This document shows, one piece after another, positions 7,798-15,288 of a stretch of 64,000 nucleotides of DNA. How positions within the stretch are numbered: the stretch's first letter is position 1; each line of letters begins with the position of its first letter. This DNA is from Streptosporangium minutum (GTDB lineage: Bacteria > Actinomycetota > Actinomycetes > Streptosporangiales > Streptosporangiaceae). The notes under the pieces are model-generated. The model did no database searches. It worked only from the letters and a program-made list of their open reading frames with translations, and had not been told where the DNA came from. The position numbers and the translations under genes were made by a program. The stretch covers positions 1-64,000 of the forward strand of contig NZ_NGFP01000010.1 of NCBI RefSeq assembly GCF_002149035.1, given 5' to 3'.

Positions 7798-8096
7798 GTG
7801 GCCGAGATGGTGCCCACCCCGCTCTGTGAGGTGCTGGGGGATGCCCTGCGGAGGGTCGGGCCGCTGATCCAGGAGATCGACAAGGACGTCGAAGCGCCGT
7901 ACCGGCAGTTTCACTCGGGCAAGGTGTGGACGGGGCCAGCAAACGTTTCGGCGGACAGCTCGCCGACTACCGCACGCGTGCCCGCGGCTCGGGGGAGAAG
8001 ATCCTGTCCGACCTGCGCCAGGCGCCGGCCCGCACGCCGCGTCAGGTGAGCGGGCAGGAGGCCAGGATGACCAGAAGCAGGTACGGCCTGTCCTGA
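7798..8096 (+). pseudogene. WXG100-like small protein, frameshifted
   Basis: From GTG 7798 (GAAGGAG at 7781) the frame reads VAEMVPTPLCEVLGDALRRV and continues to KVWTG. It continues sensibly only after a one-base shift at the GGGG run 7932-7935, as ASKRFGGQLADYRTRARGSG..., ending at TGA 8096. Joined, this gives W-T-G-A-x-x-F-x-x-x-L, the WXG motif of type VII secretion substrates, in a protein of about 100 residues. One added G would restore it. A 29-codon open frame (7701-7790, VLVIDLTPGAELEAVREQ..) ends just before it and may be another gene relic. No ESX secretion genes are nearby. Confidence 0.55.
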
Positions 8097-8106
8097 CGGT
8101 GTCAGG

Positions 8107-8691
8107 TCACTTCGGGCGCAGCGAGGTGAGCAGCAGGTCGGCGAAGTGCTCGCCGACCTCGGCGCCGGAGAGCGCGCCCTCCGCGCTGTACCAGGTGCCC
8201 AGGTGGTGGACCGAGCCGAAGAAGAAGTCGACGACGATCTCGGCGGGGGTGTCGTCCCTGAAGACGCCCTCGCGCTGGCCCTCGGTGACGAGGTCGCGGA
8301 AGCGCTCGTGGTAGCGGCGGCGTTCGGCGCGGACGCTCTTGCGGGTGTCGGGGGCGAGCAGGTGCATGGAGCGGAAGAAGATCTTGGAGTCGTCCAGGTT
8401 CTCCACCGTGGTCAGCACGACGTCGGCGGCGGCGGCGTGGAGGCGTTCGGCCACCGGGCCCGGTCCGTCGGCGATCCGGGTGAGCCGCTCCATCTGCATG
8501 CGCAGCACGCGGCCGTAGATCTCGTGGAGCAGGTCGTCCTTGGAGTCGAAATAGTGGTACATGGCGCCCTTGGTGACGCCGGCCGCCGCTACGATCTCCT
8601 GCACCGAGGTGCTCTCGAAGCCCCGGTCGGCGAACAGGCGGGTGGCCTCGCCGATCAGGCGCTGCCGTACCGGCTCCTTGTCCTGCGTCAT
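8107..8691 (-). CDS. TetR family transcriptional regulator
   Basis: A one-component repressor of about 194 residues. The N-terminal HTH is clear: RLIGEATRLFADRGFESTSV, then VAAAGVTKGAMYHYFDSKDDLL. The C-terminal ligand domain is of the type common in lipid and CoA regulators. The start at 8691 is chosen over an ATG 30 bases upstream because GGGGGAC precedes it. A perfect ACCGAC-TG-GTCGGT palindrome lies 31 bases upstream, so autoregulation is likely. No obvious target gene is adjacent; the next gene is a divergent NERD protein. Confidence 0.9.
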   Translation of the reverse strand: MTQDKEPVRQRLIGEATRLFADRGFESTSVQEIVAAAGVTKGAMYHYFDSKDDLLHEIYGRVLRMQMERLTRIADGPGPVAERLHAAAADVVLTTVENLDDSKIFFRSMHLLAPDTRKSVRAERRRYHERFRDLVTEGQREGVFRDDTPAEIVVDFFFGSVHHLGTWYSAEGALSGAEVGEHFADLLLTSLRPK

Positions 8692-8721
8692 CTGTCCCCC
8701 AAGGTGTGGTGCGGCAAGCAT

Positions 8722-8735
8722 ACCGACTGGTCGGT
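8722..8735. promoter_or_regulatory. TetR operator ACCGACTGGTCGGT
   Basis: A 14-base palindrome with perfect 6-bp arms, directly upstream of the TetR gene at 8691 and within the divergent gap to the NERD gene. This ACCGAC/GTCGGT form is common for TetR regulators of fatty-acid or CoA metabolism. Confidence 0.7.
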
Positions 8736-8877
8736 CAAACCGGTGGCAGGTATCTGGGTTGTGTTATTTCCATCACCTTTGGATGCCTGGAGCCCCTGCT
8801 TGGGTATTTCATGATTGAGGGATCTTCAGCGTCGCAGATCCGCCTCACTGCCACCAATCGACTCTGGGGGGTTCGCT

Positions 8878-9639
8878 GTGTCCGGCGGATCAATCTACGT
8901 GACGCCCGATGACCAGGTGCACGGCCTGTCACCCCAGGTCATGTACGAGCAGTTCTGGATCAAGGAGGCCGATCAGCGCCGGAAGGCGCGCGCGGTCAAG
9001 GCCGCGGTCGGCCTGGTCGTGGGCATCCTGCTCGCCTACCGCTTCGACCTGCCCAGCCCCCCGGTGATCGGGATCGTGGCCGGCCTGCTGGTCGGCGCCG
9101 CCGACATGTTCTGGGCCTGGCACTCCTACGAGGCCACCGCCGTCTGGCGCGGCAGACGCCGGGGCGAGACCATCACCGGCAAGCTGCTCCGCCGCAAGCT
9201 CCGCAGGCACGGCTACCGCATCCTCGACGGCCGTGCTGTGCCCGGACAGGCGTCGATCGACCATCTCGTCATCGGCCCCGGCGGCATCTGGGTGGTCGAC
9301 AACGAGGCCTGGGACCCCGAGACCGAGATCGCCCGGTACGGCGAGCGGCTGTTCCTCGGCGAGAAGTACGGCTCGAAGGTGGCCAAGGCGCTCGTCGACG
9401 CCTCCGAGTCGCTGGCCGCCGTGCTCTCCAAGGAGTCGGGCATCCCCGTCACGATCGAACCGCTGCTCGCCGTACACGGCGGGGAGCTGAGGCGGACGGT
9501 CACCGCCGAAGGGCTCACGCTGCTCAAGCCGCGCCTGGTGGCGCGCTGGATCATACGGGGGCCGCGCGCGGAGTTCGACGAGAGCCAGGTGGAGTTGCTC
9601 GCCCGGACCGCCGCCCGGGTGCTGCGCCGGATGAGCTGA
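8878..9639 (+). CDS. NERD (nuclease-related) domain membrane protein
   Basis: A 253-residue protein. A short N-terminus is followed by two hydrophobic segments (about 42-90: AVGLVVGILLAYRF and VIGIVAGLLVGAADMFWAW), then a NERD domain (about 105-210). The NERD signature is seen in GYRILDGRAVPGQASIDHLVIGP and GIWVVDNEAWDP. NERD domains resemble Mrr/PD-(D/E)xK nucleases, and activity here is unproven. GTG at 8878 is preferred because of the GGGGGG run before it; an earlier GTG-type start at 8815 lacks this. Codons from 9511 onward are duplicated at 10981-11109. Confidence 0.75.
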   Translation: MSGGSIYVTPDDQVHGLSPQVMYEQFWIKEADQRRKARAVKAAVGLVVGILLAYRFDLPSPPVIGIVAGLLVGAADMFWAWHSYEATAVWRGRRRGETITGKLLRRKLRRHGYRILDGRAVPGQASIDHLVIGPGGIWVVDNEAWDPETEIARYGERLFLGEKYGSKVAKALVDASESLAAVLSKESGIPVTIEPLLAVHGGELRRTVTAEGLTLLKPRLVARWIIRGPRAEFDESQVELLARTAARVLRRMS

Positions 9640-9897
9640 CCGACCGGCCCCGCCGTGCCGTACGGCGGCCGGGGCATGTCAGGAGCCTCCCTCCGGACCA
9701 GGGCGATTCACCAGGAACGGGCCGGGCGGTGTCACGCCGGCGCGAGTCGGCCCGGGAGACGGTGTCGGCCAAGACCGCGGCCTGAGGGCGCCGGTTCACG
9801 GCTGTCCTGTCCCTGGCTTGGTTCACTGCTGCCCTGTACTGGTTTAAGGACTCTTCGGTTTTGAGAGAGGGATGTCCATCCTCGGAATCGAAGAGCC
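9511..9897. repeat. Left copy of 0.4-kb direct repeat (NERD 3' end plus downstream)
   Basis: This covers the last 43 codons of the NERD gene and about 258 bases beyond. It is repeated with a few substitutions at 10981-11406. Inside is a 26-bp tandem motif (ggttcac..ctgtcc..). The two copies flank a two-gene module (9904-10829), whose start codon lies 6 bases past this copy. The ribosome binding site of that module, AAGAG, falls at the repeat's edge. Confidence 0.95.
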
Positions 9898-9903
9898 ACT
9901 AAC

Positions 9904-10305
9904 GTGATACTCATGAAGCGCGTCCAGCAGTACCAAGCGGCCTCCGTCGCAGTGCTTGCGGGCTGGCTGACCGATCATCCTGACGAGGAGACACGCTGGC
10001 GCCTGGTCGCCGAGTTTCTGGAGGAGTACCGGCACGAGCCGCCTGTGGTCCGACTTGCTCTGTTGTCTCCAGAGCCCTCCAGCGTGGGAGACCCACACTG
10101 GGACGTCTTTCTTGCCGCGCTCGCCGAGCACCTCGCCGCGAAGGACGGTCATGCCGGCCCCCCCTGGACTGAATCACGGCGACTCCGCCAGTTCTGGTTC
10201 CCGTTCAACACCCCCGCAGCCCGCGTCGACGCATTCGTCCACGCACCGGCCTCATTCCGTCGCCGTGGCGTCTTTATCCACCCCCAGGAGCTGGAAGTCG
10301 CATGA
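9904..10305 (+). CDS. Uncharacterised protein paired with a nucleotidyltransferase; putative antitoxin
   Basis: 133 residues, no known domain recognised. It is largely helical in look (QQYQAASVAVLAGWL; RWRLVAEFLEEYRHEPPVVR), with a C-terminal segment FNTPAARVDAFVHAPASFRRRG. The stop overlaps the next start by 4 bases (ATGA), so the two are translated together. GTG 9904 has AAGAG eight bases upstream; ATG 9913 is the alternative. The two-gene unit sits between long direct repeats, so it was probably acquired as one piece. An antitoxin role is inferred only from pairing with a MNT-like protein. Confidence 0.6.
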   Translation: MILMKRVQQYQAASVAVLAGWLTDHPDEETRWRLVAEFLEEYRHEPPVVRLALLSPEPSSVGDPHWDVFLAALAEHLAAKDGHAGPPWTESRRLRQFWFPFNTPAARVDAFVHAPASFRRRGVFIHPQELEVA

Positions 10306-10829
10306 ACGATGCGCCTCTGCTTGATCGGGCTGCGATCGAGGACGCATTCCAGCGTCTCGGCGACCGTCTTGCCCGCCGGGGGGTCATTGCCGACCTCTAT
10401 ATTTTCGGTGGAGCAGCCATGGCATTGGCGTACGATGCCCGCCGGTCCACTCGTGACATCGATGCCGTTTTCGAACCGCACGGGATCGTCCTTGATGAGG
10501 CACGGGCGGTCGCATCCGAGCTTGGCCTGCCATCATGGTGGCTCAATGAGCAGGCCAGCGCTTATGTCGCGCCGGGCGGAGACAGCTCGGCTCGGCGAGT
10601 CTTCGACCATCCGGGCCTACGTGTATCGGCAGCATCGCCAGAACATCTACTCGCGATGAAAGTTCTGGCCGCTCGCCGACGGGACACCGGTGATATTCGC
10701 GCTCTTGTCGAACGCCTTACCCTTGACTCGGCTGCTGAAGTCCTCGCTCTGTGCGCAGAGATCTTTCCCGACGAACCTGTCCCTGATCGGGCCCGTCTCA
10801 TGCTGGAAGACCTGTTCAACGGAGGCTGA
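10302..10829 (+). CDS. Nucleotidyltransferase-fold protein (DUF6036/AbiEii-like), putative toxin
   Basis: 175 residues. The Pol-beta-type nucleotidyltransferase signature is present: the glycine pair in IFGGAAMALAY (about 32-42), followed by the metal-binding D-x-D in RSTRDIDAVF (about 46-55). The C-terminal helices include SPEHLLAMKVLAARRRDTGDI, the MK..A.R.R..D pattern of DUF6036/AbiEii proteins. Family members act as toxins or in abortive infection by transferring nucleotides to RNA or protein; this function is inferred. It is coupled to the preceding gene by ATGA. Confidence 0.75.
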   Translation: MNDAPLLDRAAIEDAFQRLGDRLARRGVIADLYIFGGAAMALAYDARRSTRDIDAVFEPHGIVLDEARAVASELGLPSWWLNEQASAYVAPGGDSSARRVFDHPGLRVSAASPEHLLAMKVLAARRRDTGDIRALVERLTLDSAAEVLALCAEIFPDEPVPDRARLMLEDLFNGG

Positions 10830-10980
10830 AGGTCTGCCGACCGACGCGCCGGGTTGCCGAGGGCGACGGACCGTGCCGGCCTCCGCGGGGTCCGGCCCTC
10901 CAGGCGCCGACGTCCTCGGCTATGCGGGTGCGCCGGCGGACAGAGGGCCGTTTTGTTCCAGTTTTCCCGGCTCTCCGACG

Positions 10981-11109
10981 GGGCTCACGCTGCTCAAGCC
11001 GCGTCTGGTGGCGCGCTGGATCATACGGGGGCCGCGCGCGGAGTTCGACGAGAGCCAGGTAGAGCTGCTCGCCCGGACCGCCGCCCGGGTGTTGCGCCGG
11101 ATGAGCTGA
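10981..11109 (+). pseudogene. Duplicated NERD 3' end (43 codons)
   Basis: This encodes the same C-terminus as the NERD protein (GLTLLKPRLVARWIIRGPR.. to ..AARVLRRMS), without an upstream start of its own. A longer frame that runs into it from inside the nucleotidyltransferase gene is a chance fusion. Most differences from the parent are synonymous (gcc to gct-type changes), so the copy is fairly recent. Confidence 0.8.
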
Positions 11110-11406
11110 TCGACCGGCCCCGCCGTGCCGTACGGCGGCTGGGGCATGTCAGGAGCCTCCCTCCGGACCAAGGCGATTCACCAGGAACGGACCAGGGCGA
11201 TTCACCGGGAACGGGCCGGGCGCTGTCACGCCGGCGAGAGTCGGCCCGGGAGACGGTGTCGGCCAAGACCGCGGCATGAGAGCCGCGGCATGAGAGCGCC
11301 GGTTCACGGCTGTCCTGTCCCTGGCTTGGTTCACCGCTGCCCTGTCCCTGGCTTAAGGACTCTTCGGTTTTGAGAGAGGGATGTCCACCCTCGGCATCGA
11401 AGAGCT
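10981..11406. repeat. Right copy of the 0.4-kb direct repeat, expanded
   Basis: A copy of 9511-9897 that is 39 bases longer. The extra length comes from two small internal tandem duplications: the 'accagggcgattcacc' unit near 11185-11210 and a 'gcggcatgagag' unit near 11270-11295. The remainder differs by scattered substitutions. The insertion is clean: sequence before 10981 and after 11406 shows no similarity to the left flanks. No integrase or transposase is seen. Confidence 0.95.
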
Positions 11407-11600
11407 GGGAATGCCGTCCCGCCTGGGGGTTTCGGGCAGACCCGAAAAGCGTGGACGACAAATCCGGATCATAATTAGGGTTCTTTTACCGAATAGCTGT
11501 AAGGGCCAACCGATTTGCGCGGCGAAGGGAGCCCGGAGCCGGGCTCGTGTCGAGGAGCGAGTCGGGTGGCGGCAGCTGGCGTAACAGAAGAAGGAGCCCG

Positions 11601-11924
11601 ATGAAGGTTGGAGTAAGAAAAGCGCTCAAGGCGGCCGTGATCGGTGGGCTGATGGCCGGAGCGGTGATCGTGCCGGCGACGGCCGCGCACGCGACGCCTT
11701 CCAACTGCAGTGACAAGTACGTGCTTCACGAGTACTGGGTGAACTGCACAAGCGGAACGGGGTACTACCGCGCAAAGGTGCGATGCTACAAAATCGGCTC
11801 TTCGCAGTACACGACCCGGTACGGCGCGTGGAGGAAGGTGGGCGAAGGGCTCTCGATCGCCAGCTGCCAGAGCAGCGAAGAGCCCGCGTCCGGCACGTGG
11901 GTGCTGAGCAACACCAAGCCCTGA
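11601..11924 (+). CDS. Small secreted cysteine-containing protein
   Basis: 107 residues with a Sec signal peptide: KVGVRKALKAAVIGGLMAGA, then VIVPATAAHA with AxA-type cleavage before TPSNC. The mature part of about 75 residues holds four cysteines (SNC, VNC, VRC, ASC) that could form two disulfides, and many aromatic residues. AAGGAG stands 7 bases before the ATG. No family is recognised. Another small secreted protein with four cysteines follows 430 bases downstream. Confidence 0.75.
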   Translation: MKVGVRKALKAAVIGGLMAGAVIVPATAAHATPSNCSDKYVLHEYWVNCTSGTGYYRAKVRCYKIGSSQYTTRYGAWRKVGEGLSIASCQSSEEPASGTWVLSNTKP

Positions 11925-11954
11925 CCAGGGGATTCGGAGCAGACGTTCGTGTCG

Positions 11955-12170
11955 CGCCCTCACGCGGCCCGGACGCCCGGCCCGCATGATCGGCGTGCCG
12001 TCAGGGGACAGCGGGGCGGCGGCGGACAGCGCGCCCGTGTCTGCGAGGTGGACGGCCAGGTCGCCCCGAATGCGCGCGGGTTCGAGGTCGGGCGGGCGCG
12101 TCTCGCGTCCGCCGACCTTGAGCGCCGTGTCGCCGCGCACGAGGACCTCCGGCCCGTGCAGGGACTGTTC
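11955..12170 (-). pseudogene. Unidentified coding relic
   Basis: On the minus strand, one frame shows clear coding bias (almost every third base G or C): HGPEVLVRGDTALKVGGRE, then PPDLEPARIRGDLAVHLADTGAL and PLSPDGTPIMR. It begins right after a stop codon, has no good start, and on its left runs into the antisense of the secreted protein gene. It is likely a leftover piece of a gene whose family I cannot name. No other gene is seen in 11925-12353. Confidence 0.35.
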
Positions 12171-12353
12171 TCATTTGAGATAAGCCAATAAGACCGCTAA
12201 CGGGGGTCCCGTCAGTATCCGCCGAACCCCCAACGGATATGCAGGCCACGGGACCTTCCGGGGTTCGCCCTGGAAAACCCTTCGCCAAGGCTCCGACCGG
12301 CATTCCCGTTGCTTTCACGGCGATTACTGCCGAGACCCCAGAAGGAGACGACA

Positions 12354-12743
12354 ATGGCGTCACATAAGATCAGCCGTCGGATGGTCACCGTCGCGGCGGC
12401 GTTCGGCCTGGCACTGTCAACCACCTTGGTCGCCAATCCGCAGCCTGCCGCTGCTCTCGCCTGCGGGGGCGCCTCGGCCAAAACGCCGTGGAAGTCGGGC
12501 AGCACCATCTGGGGGGAGGGATTCGCCGGCTCATGCAGCGGTGACTACCGAATCACGATCGAGCGTTCACGGTACTACGGCTGGGAGAGCATGGCACAGT
12601 CGATCTGGATCAAGGCCAATGAGGGCACGGTGGTGACCTACAACTGTGCGGGTACAGGGACCCACACGTTCAGGACCACTGTCTGGAAAAGCGGCTCGGC
12701 GGGCACGATCGCCACGTCGGGAACGTTCAGGACCTCCTGCTAG
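12354..12743 (+). CDS. Small secreted protein
   Basis: 129 residues. The signal peptide is long and basic at its start (MASHKISRRMVTVAAAFGLA), with cleavage expected after NPQPAAALA. The mature domain (about 95 residues) has four cysteines, at the start (ACGG), SCSG, YNCAG and the very C-terminus (RTSC), and a beta-rich look with many Thr, Ser and Trp. GAAGGAG precedes the ATG by 7 bases. Function unknown. It resembles short secreted antimicrobial- or inhibitor-like proteins only in overall form. Confidence 0.75.
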   Translation: MASHKISRRMVTVAAAFGLALSTTLVANPQPAAALACGGASAKTPWKSGSTIWGEGFAGSCSGDYRITIERSRYYGWESMAQSIWIKANEGTVVTYNCAGTGTHTFRTTVWKSGSAGTIATSGTFRTSC

Positions 12744-12764
12744 GGCCTGCTCGGAGTTCGGATC

Positions 12765-13057
12765 CTCAGATGGGTCGGAGGCTCCGGATTCACAGGACGG
12801 CACCGGCGGACGGAGTCCTGCCGGATAGCTCCCCGGCGTCTTGCCGAAGCGGAAAGCCGTCCCGCGCCACTCCTTGATCTTGCTGGTGCGGCGCTCCACG
12901 GTGTCGCGGTCCTTGTACAGCAGCGCGTCATGGGTGACCGGGCGGCCGCCGCGTGAGCCCTTCTTGCGGTCGGCCGCCCGGTCCGCCTTCTCCGGGATGA
13001 CTGCCTTGATGTGCCGCCGGTGCGGGTAGGCGAGGTCGGCGAGGTCGGCGCGCGAGT
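12765..13057 (-). pseudogene. IS5-family transposase 3' remnant
   Basis: The frame reads ...YPHRRHIKAVIPEKADRAAD, RKKGSRGGRPVTHDALLYKD, RDTVERRTSKIKEWRGTAFR, FGKTPGSYPAGLR. This is the C-terminal catalytic part of IS5-type DDE transposases, with the GRP and NTVER-like E motif and the K-WRG box. The N-terminal half and both terminal repeats are missing. The remnant begins immediately after the stop codon of the luciferase-like oxidoreductase, which marks an old rearrangement boundary. Confidence 0.8.
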
Positions 13058-13975
13058 TCAGCCGGCGTGCAGCCTGGTGATGAGCTCATGCGCGACGTCG
13101 AGGAACTGATCGCGCGAGGACGTCGTCGTCTGCAGGTCGACGAACGCCTCGTGGGCGCCGGCCTGGGCGAGGGTCAGCAGGTAGTCACCGATCTGCTGCA
13201 CGGTCCCGGCGTGCGGCACCTGGTCGTCGGGCGCGGGAGAATCGGTGATCTTCGGATTGACGCGCACCACCATTCGCAGGGCCGACGGGTCGCGGTCGAC
13301 GCGGGCCGCGGTCTGCAGCGCGACATCCCACAGGGAGGTCAGATAGGGCATGGGTATCGCCGCGCTCAGCCAGCCGTCGGCCCGCCTGCCGATCCTCTCC
13401 ATGGACGAGGGCGTGTAACCGGCGAGCAGGACCGGGGGGCGCGGCCGCTGGAAGGGCTTGAGGTCGATGTGCGACGGCGGCACGGTCCAGAGCGTGCCCT
13501 TGTGCTCGACCACCTCACTGCTCCAGACGGCCTCCATCAGGTCGAGCGTCTCTTCGAGCCGGTCTCCCCTCCCCTGCCAGGGCACCCCGGTCGCGGTGTA
13601 TTCGTCACGCAGCCAGCCGAGACCGATGCCGACGTCCAGCCGTCCGTGGCTGAGCAGGTCGAGCGAGGTCAGCATGCGGGCGAGCAGGACCGGCGGCTGC
13701 CACAGCGCGTTGAGCGTGCTGGTTCCCAGCCGGACCTCCCGGGTGCTGACGGCGGCCAGCGTCAATGCGGTCAGCGGGTCGAAGAACGTCGCGAAGGCTG
13801 GGGGGATCTCGCCGTCTCCTCCCGGGTAGGGATCGCTGGGTGCGAGCGGCAGCATGATCCGATCACCCGCCCACAGGCTGCTGTAGCCCATGGCCTCCAG
13901 ATCCGCGCTGGCCTGCCGGATGAAATCCGGGTCGGCGAAGGCACCGTACTGCGGGACTGCATATCCGATCTGCAT
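13058..13975 (-). CDS. LLM class flavin-dependent oxidoreductase
   Basis: A 305-residue luciferase-like monooxygenase (TIM barrel) that uses FMNH2 or F420H2. It begins MQIGYAVPQYGAFADPDFI. The family's conserved stretches are RLDVGIGLGWLRDEYTATGV and RPPVLLAGYTPSSMERIGRR, followed by ADGWL. ATG 13975 has AAGGAA seven bases upstream. The frame extends 71 codons further without good start signals. The F420-dependent subgroup is likely in an actinomycete but not proven. The gene ends exactly where the IS5 remnant starts. The 282-base gap upstream shows only promoter-like sequence. Confidence 0.88.
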   Translation of the reverse strand: MQIGYAVPQYGAFADPDFIRQASADLEAMGYSSLWAGDRIMLPLAPSDPYPGGDGEIPPAFATFFDPLTALTLAAVSTREVRLGTSTLNALWQPPVLLARMLTSLDLLSHGRLDVGIGLGWLRDEYTATGVPWQGRGDRLEETLDLMEAVWSSEVVEHKGTLWTVPPSHIDLKPFQRPRPPVLLAGYTPSSMERIGRRADGWLSAAIPMPYLTSLWDVALQTAARVDRDPSALRMVVRVNPKITDSPAPDDQVPHAGTVQQIGDYLLTLAQAGAHEAFVDLQTTTSSRDQFLDVAHELITRLHAG

Positions 13976-14257
13976 GAGAAATTCCTTGATACTTCGCCAT
14001 GGAAAGCCGGGAAGAACTGAGGTGCATATTCCGTACGCATCTCGATGCCTGGACGCTCCCGGCCTCGCGTCCAGGGAGATGTTAGGCAGCACCTCTTGGA
14101 TATGACTTGTTGTCGGGTTGGGGCGTGGGTCTGGCGCGCCGTCGGCCGGCTCCTCCGTCCACCTCCCGGCCCGCTGGGCGGGCGGCAACCAGCCCAGTTC
14201 GATCGCCGGCTGCGAGCTGGGCGAGGGGGAGGCGTGATCCGCACGGAGCAGGTCGGG

Positions 14258-14722
14258 TCACCCCGGCACCTGGAACCAGACGGATCTGCCCGCCTCGTCG
14301 TCGTGGCGGGACGATCCCCATGCGGTGGCGAGCAGGTCGACCAGCCACAGGCCCCGCCCGCCGTCGCTGTCGGCGTCCGGGACGTGTACGGCCGGGGCGC
14401 TGCTGACCGATCCGTCGTCGGTGACCTCCACGTGAACCGCTCCGGGGTCGTGGGTCAGGTTGACGGTCACCCGGCCGCCCGCCGTACGGCCGGAGTCGGA
14501 GTGGGTGACCGCGTTGGTGATCACCTCGCTGAGCAGCAGCAGGACGTCGTCGAGCGCCGGGGGTGCGAGCCGTACGGCCAGCAGCCCGTGCGCCCAGGCG
14601 CGGGCCGCCGGTACGGAGGACACCTCGCCGGGGAACTCCCTGCGCCACGAGCCCTGCTGCGCGTCCGCGCGGGGAGTCCCCGGGGCGGCGTCGTGGGAAC
14701 TGATCCGCTCCTCCGGTCTCAT
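14258..14722 (-). CDS. ATP-binding regulatory protein, anti-sigma (RsbW/SpoIIAB-like) kinase fold
   Basis: 154 residues with a GHKL ATPase domain: the N-box VLLLLSEVITNAVTHSD, a G1-like VEVTDDGS, and the G2 box DGGRGLWLVDLLATAWG. Single-domain proteins of this type are abundant in Streptomyces-like genomes and act as anti-sigma or anti-anti-sigma switches. Start ATG 14722 overlaps the stop of the upstream gene by 4 bases, with GAGGTGAA as ribosome binding site. It is co-transcribed with the small protein at 14719. Confidence 0.85.
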   Translation of the reverse strand: MRPEERISSHDAAPGTPRADAQQGSWRREFPGEVSSVPAARAWAHGLLAVRLAPPALDDVLLLLSEVITNAVTHSDSGRTAGGRVTVNLTHDPGAVHVEVTDDGSVSSAPAVHVPDADSDGGRGLWLVDLLATAWGSSRHDDEAGRSVWFQVPG

Positions 14723-15066
14723 CCGTTCACCTCGGTCATGACGATGTCCGCCGCGTTGTCGGCATCTGCCAGCACCCATTCGCCCCGCCGCCACAGGCGC
14801 GCCCACCACGGCCGCCAGGTGAACACCCAGCCGCAGTAACGCCGGATGACCGTGATCCGGGCCAGGGTCCCCGCTGCCGAGTGGACCTCCAGGATCGGCT
14901 GCCCGGTCACCGGCAGGACGAGCGAGGTGCGGACCCCGAGAGCGCGTAGGTCCCAGCCGAGCCGCACCAGGTGGACGAACCGCTCCTGCTGCTCCGCGGT
15001 CGTGGGATCCGGAGGTTTCCGATGGCCGCGGGCGGAACGGGAAAGGCTGTTTTCCTGATCGCGCAT
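14719..15066 (-). CDS. Uncharacterised actinobacterial protein
   Basis: 115 residues. A polar N-terminus is followed by a conserved-looking domain: LRALGVRTSLVLPVTGQPIL, then VIRRYCGWVFTWRPWWARLWRRGEWVLADA. The tryptophan-rich part is characteristic of a family that accompanies RsbW-like ATPases and DUF397/Scr1 genes in Streptosporangiales. It is coupled by a 4-base overlap to the ATPase gene, so it is probably a partner in the same switch. No known catalytic motif is present. Confidence 0.65.
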   Translation of the reverse strand: MRDQENSLSRSARGHRKPPDPTTAEQQERFVHLVRLGWDLRALGVRTSLVLPVTGQPILEVHSAAGTLARITVIRRYCGWVFTWRPWWARLWRRGEWVLADADNAADIVMTEVNG

Positions 15067-15288
15067 CGCTCGTTTGTCTCCTGTTTGAAGGGGGCTCTTA
15101 TCGCTTTCTTTTCCTTCCTGTCGGAAAGAGAAGGCGTGTGCTTAGATTGCCCTTGCAGCAGGTGAGGCAATGGCCGGACCGGTGGGCTGGGGGATGGCAG
15201 CCAATGTCAGGTACCGGCTTGTCTAAACCGGCCGCTGGTATTCCCGTCGGAGCAGAAGGTCCGTTTTTCTCTTTTTAGGGGGAATGCG

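Noticed and set aside
10690-11109. Frame that joins the nucleotidyltransferase 3' region to the duplicated NERD end
   Set aside because: The first part is an out-of-frame reading of the nucleotidyltransferase gene; only the NERD copy is meaningful.
9511-11406. Direct repeats as attL/attR of an integrative element
   Set aside because: The repeats are far too long (about 0.4 kb) for att cores, there is no integrase, and only two genes are enclosed. Duplication or homologous insertion fits better.
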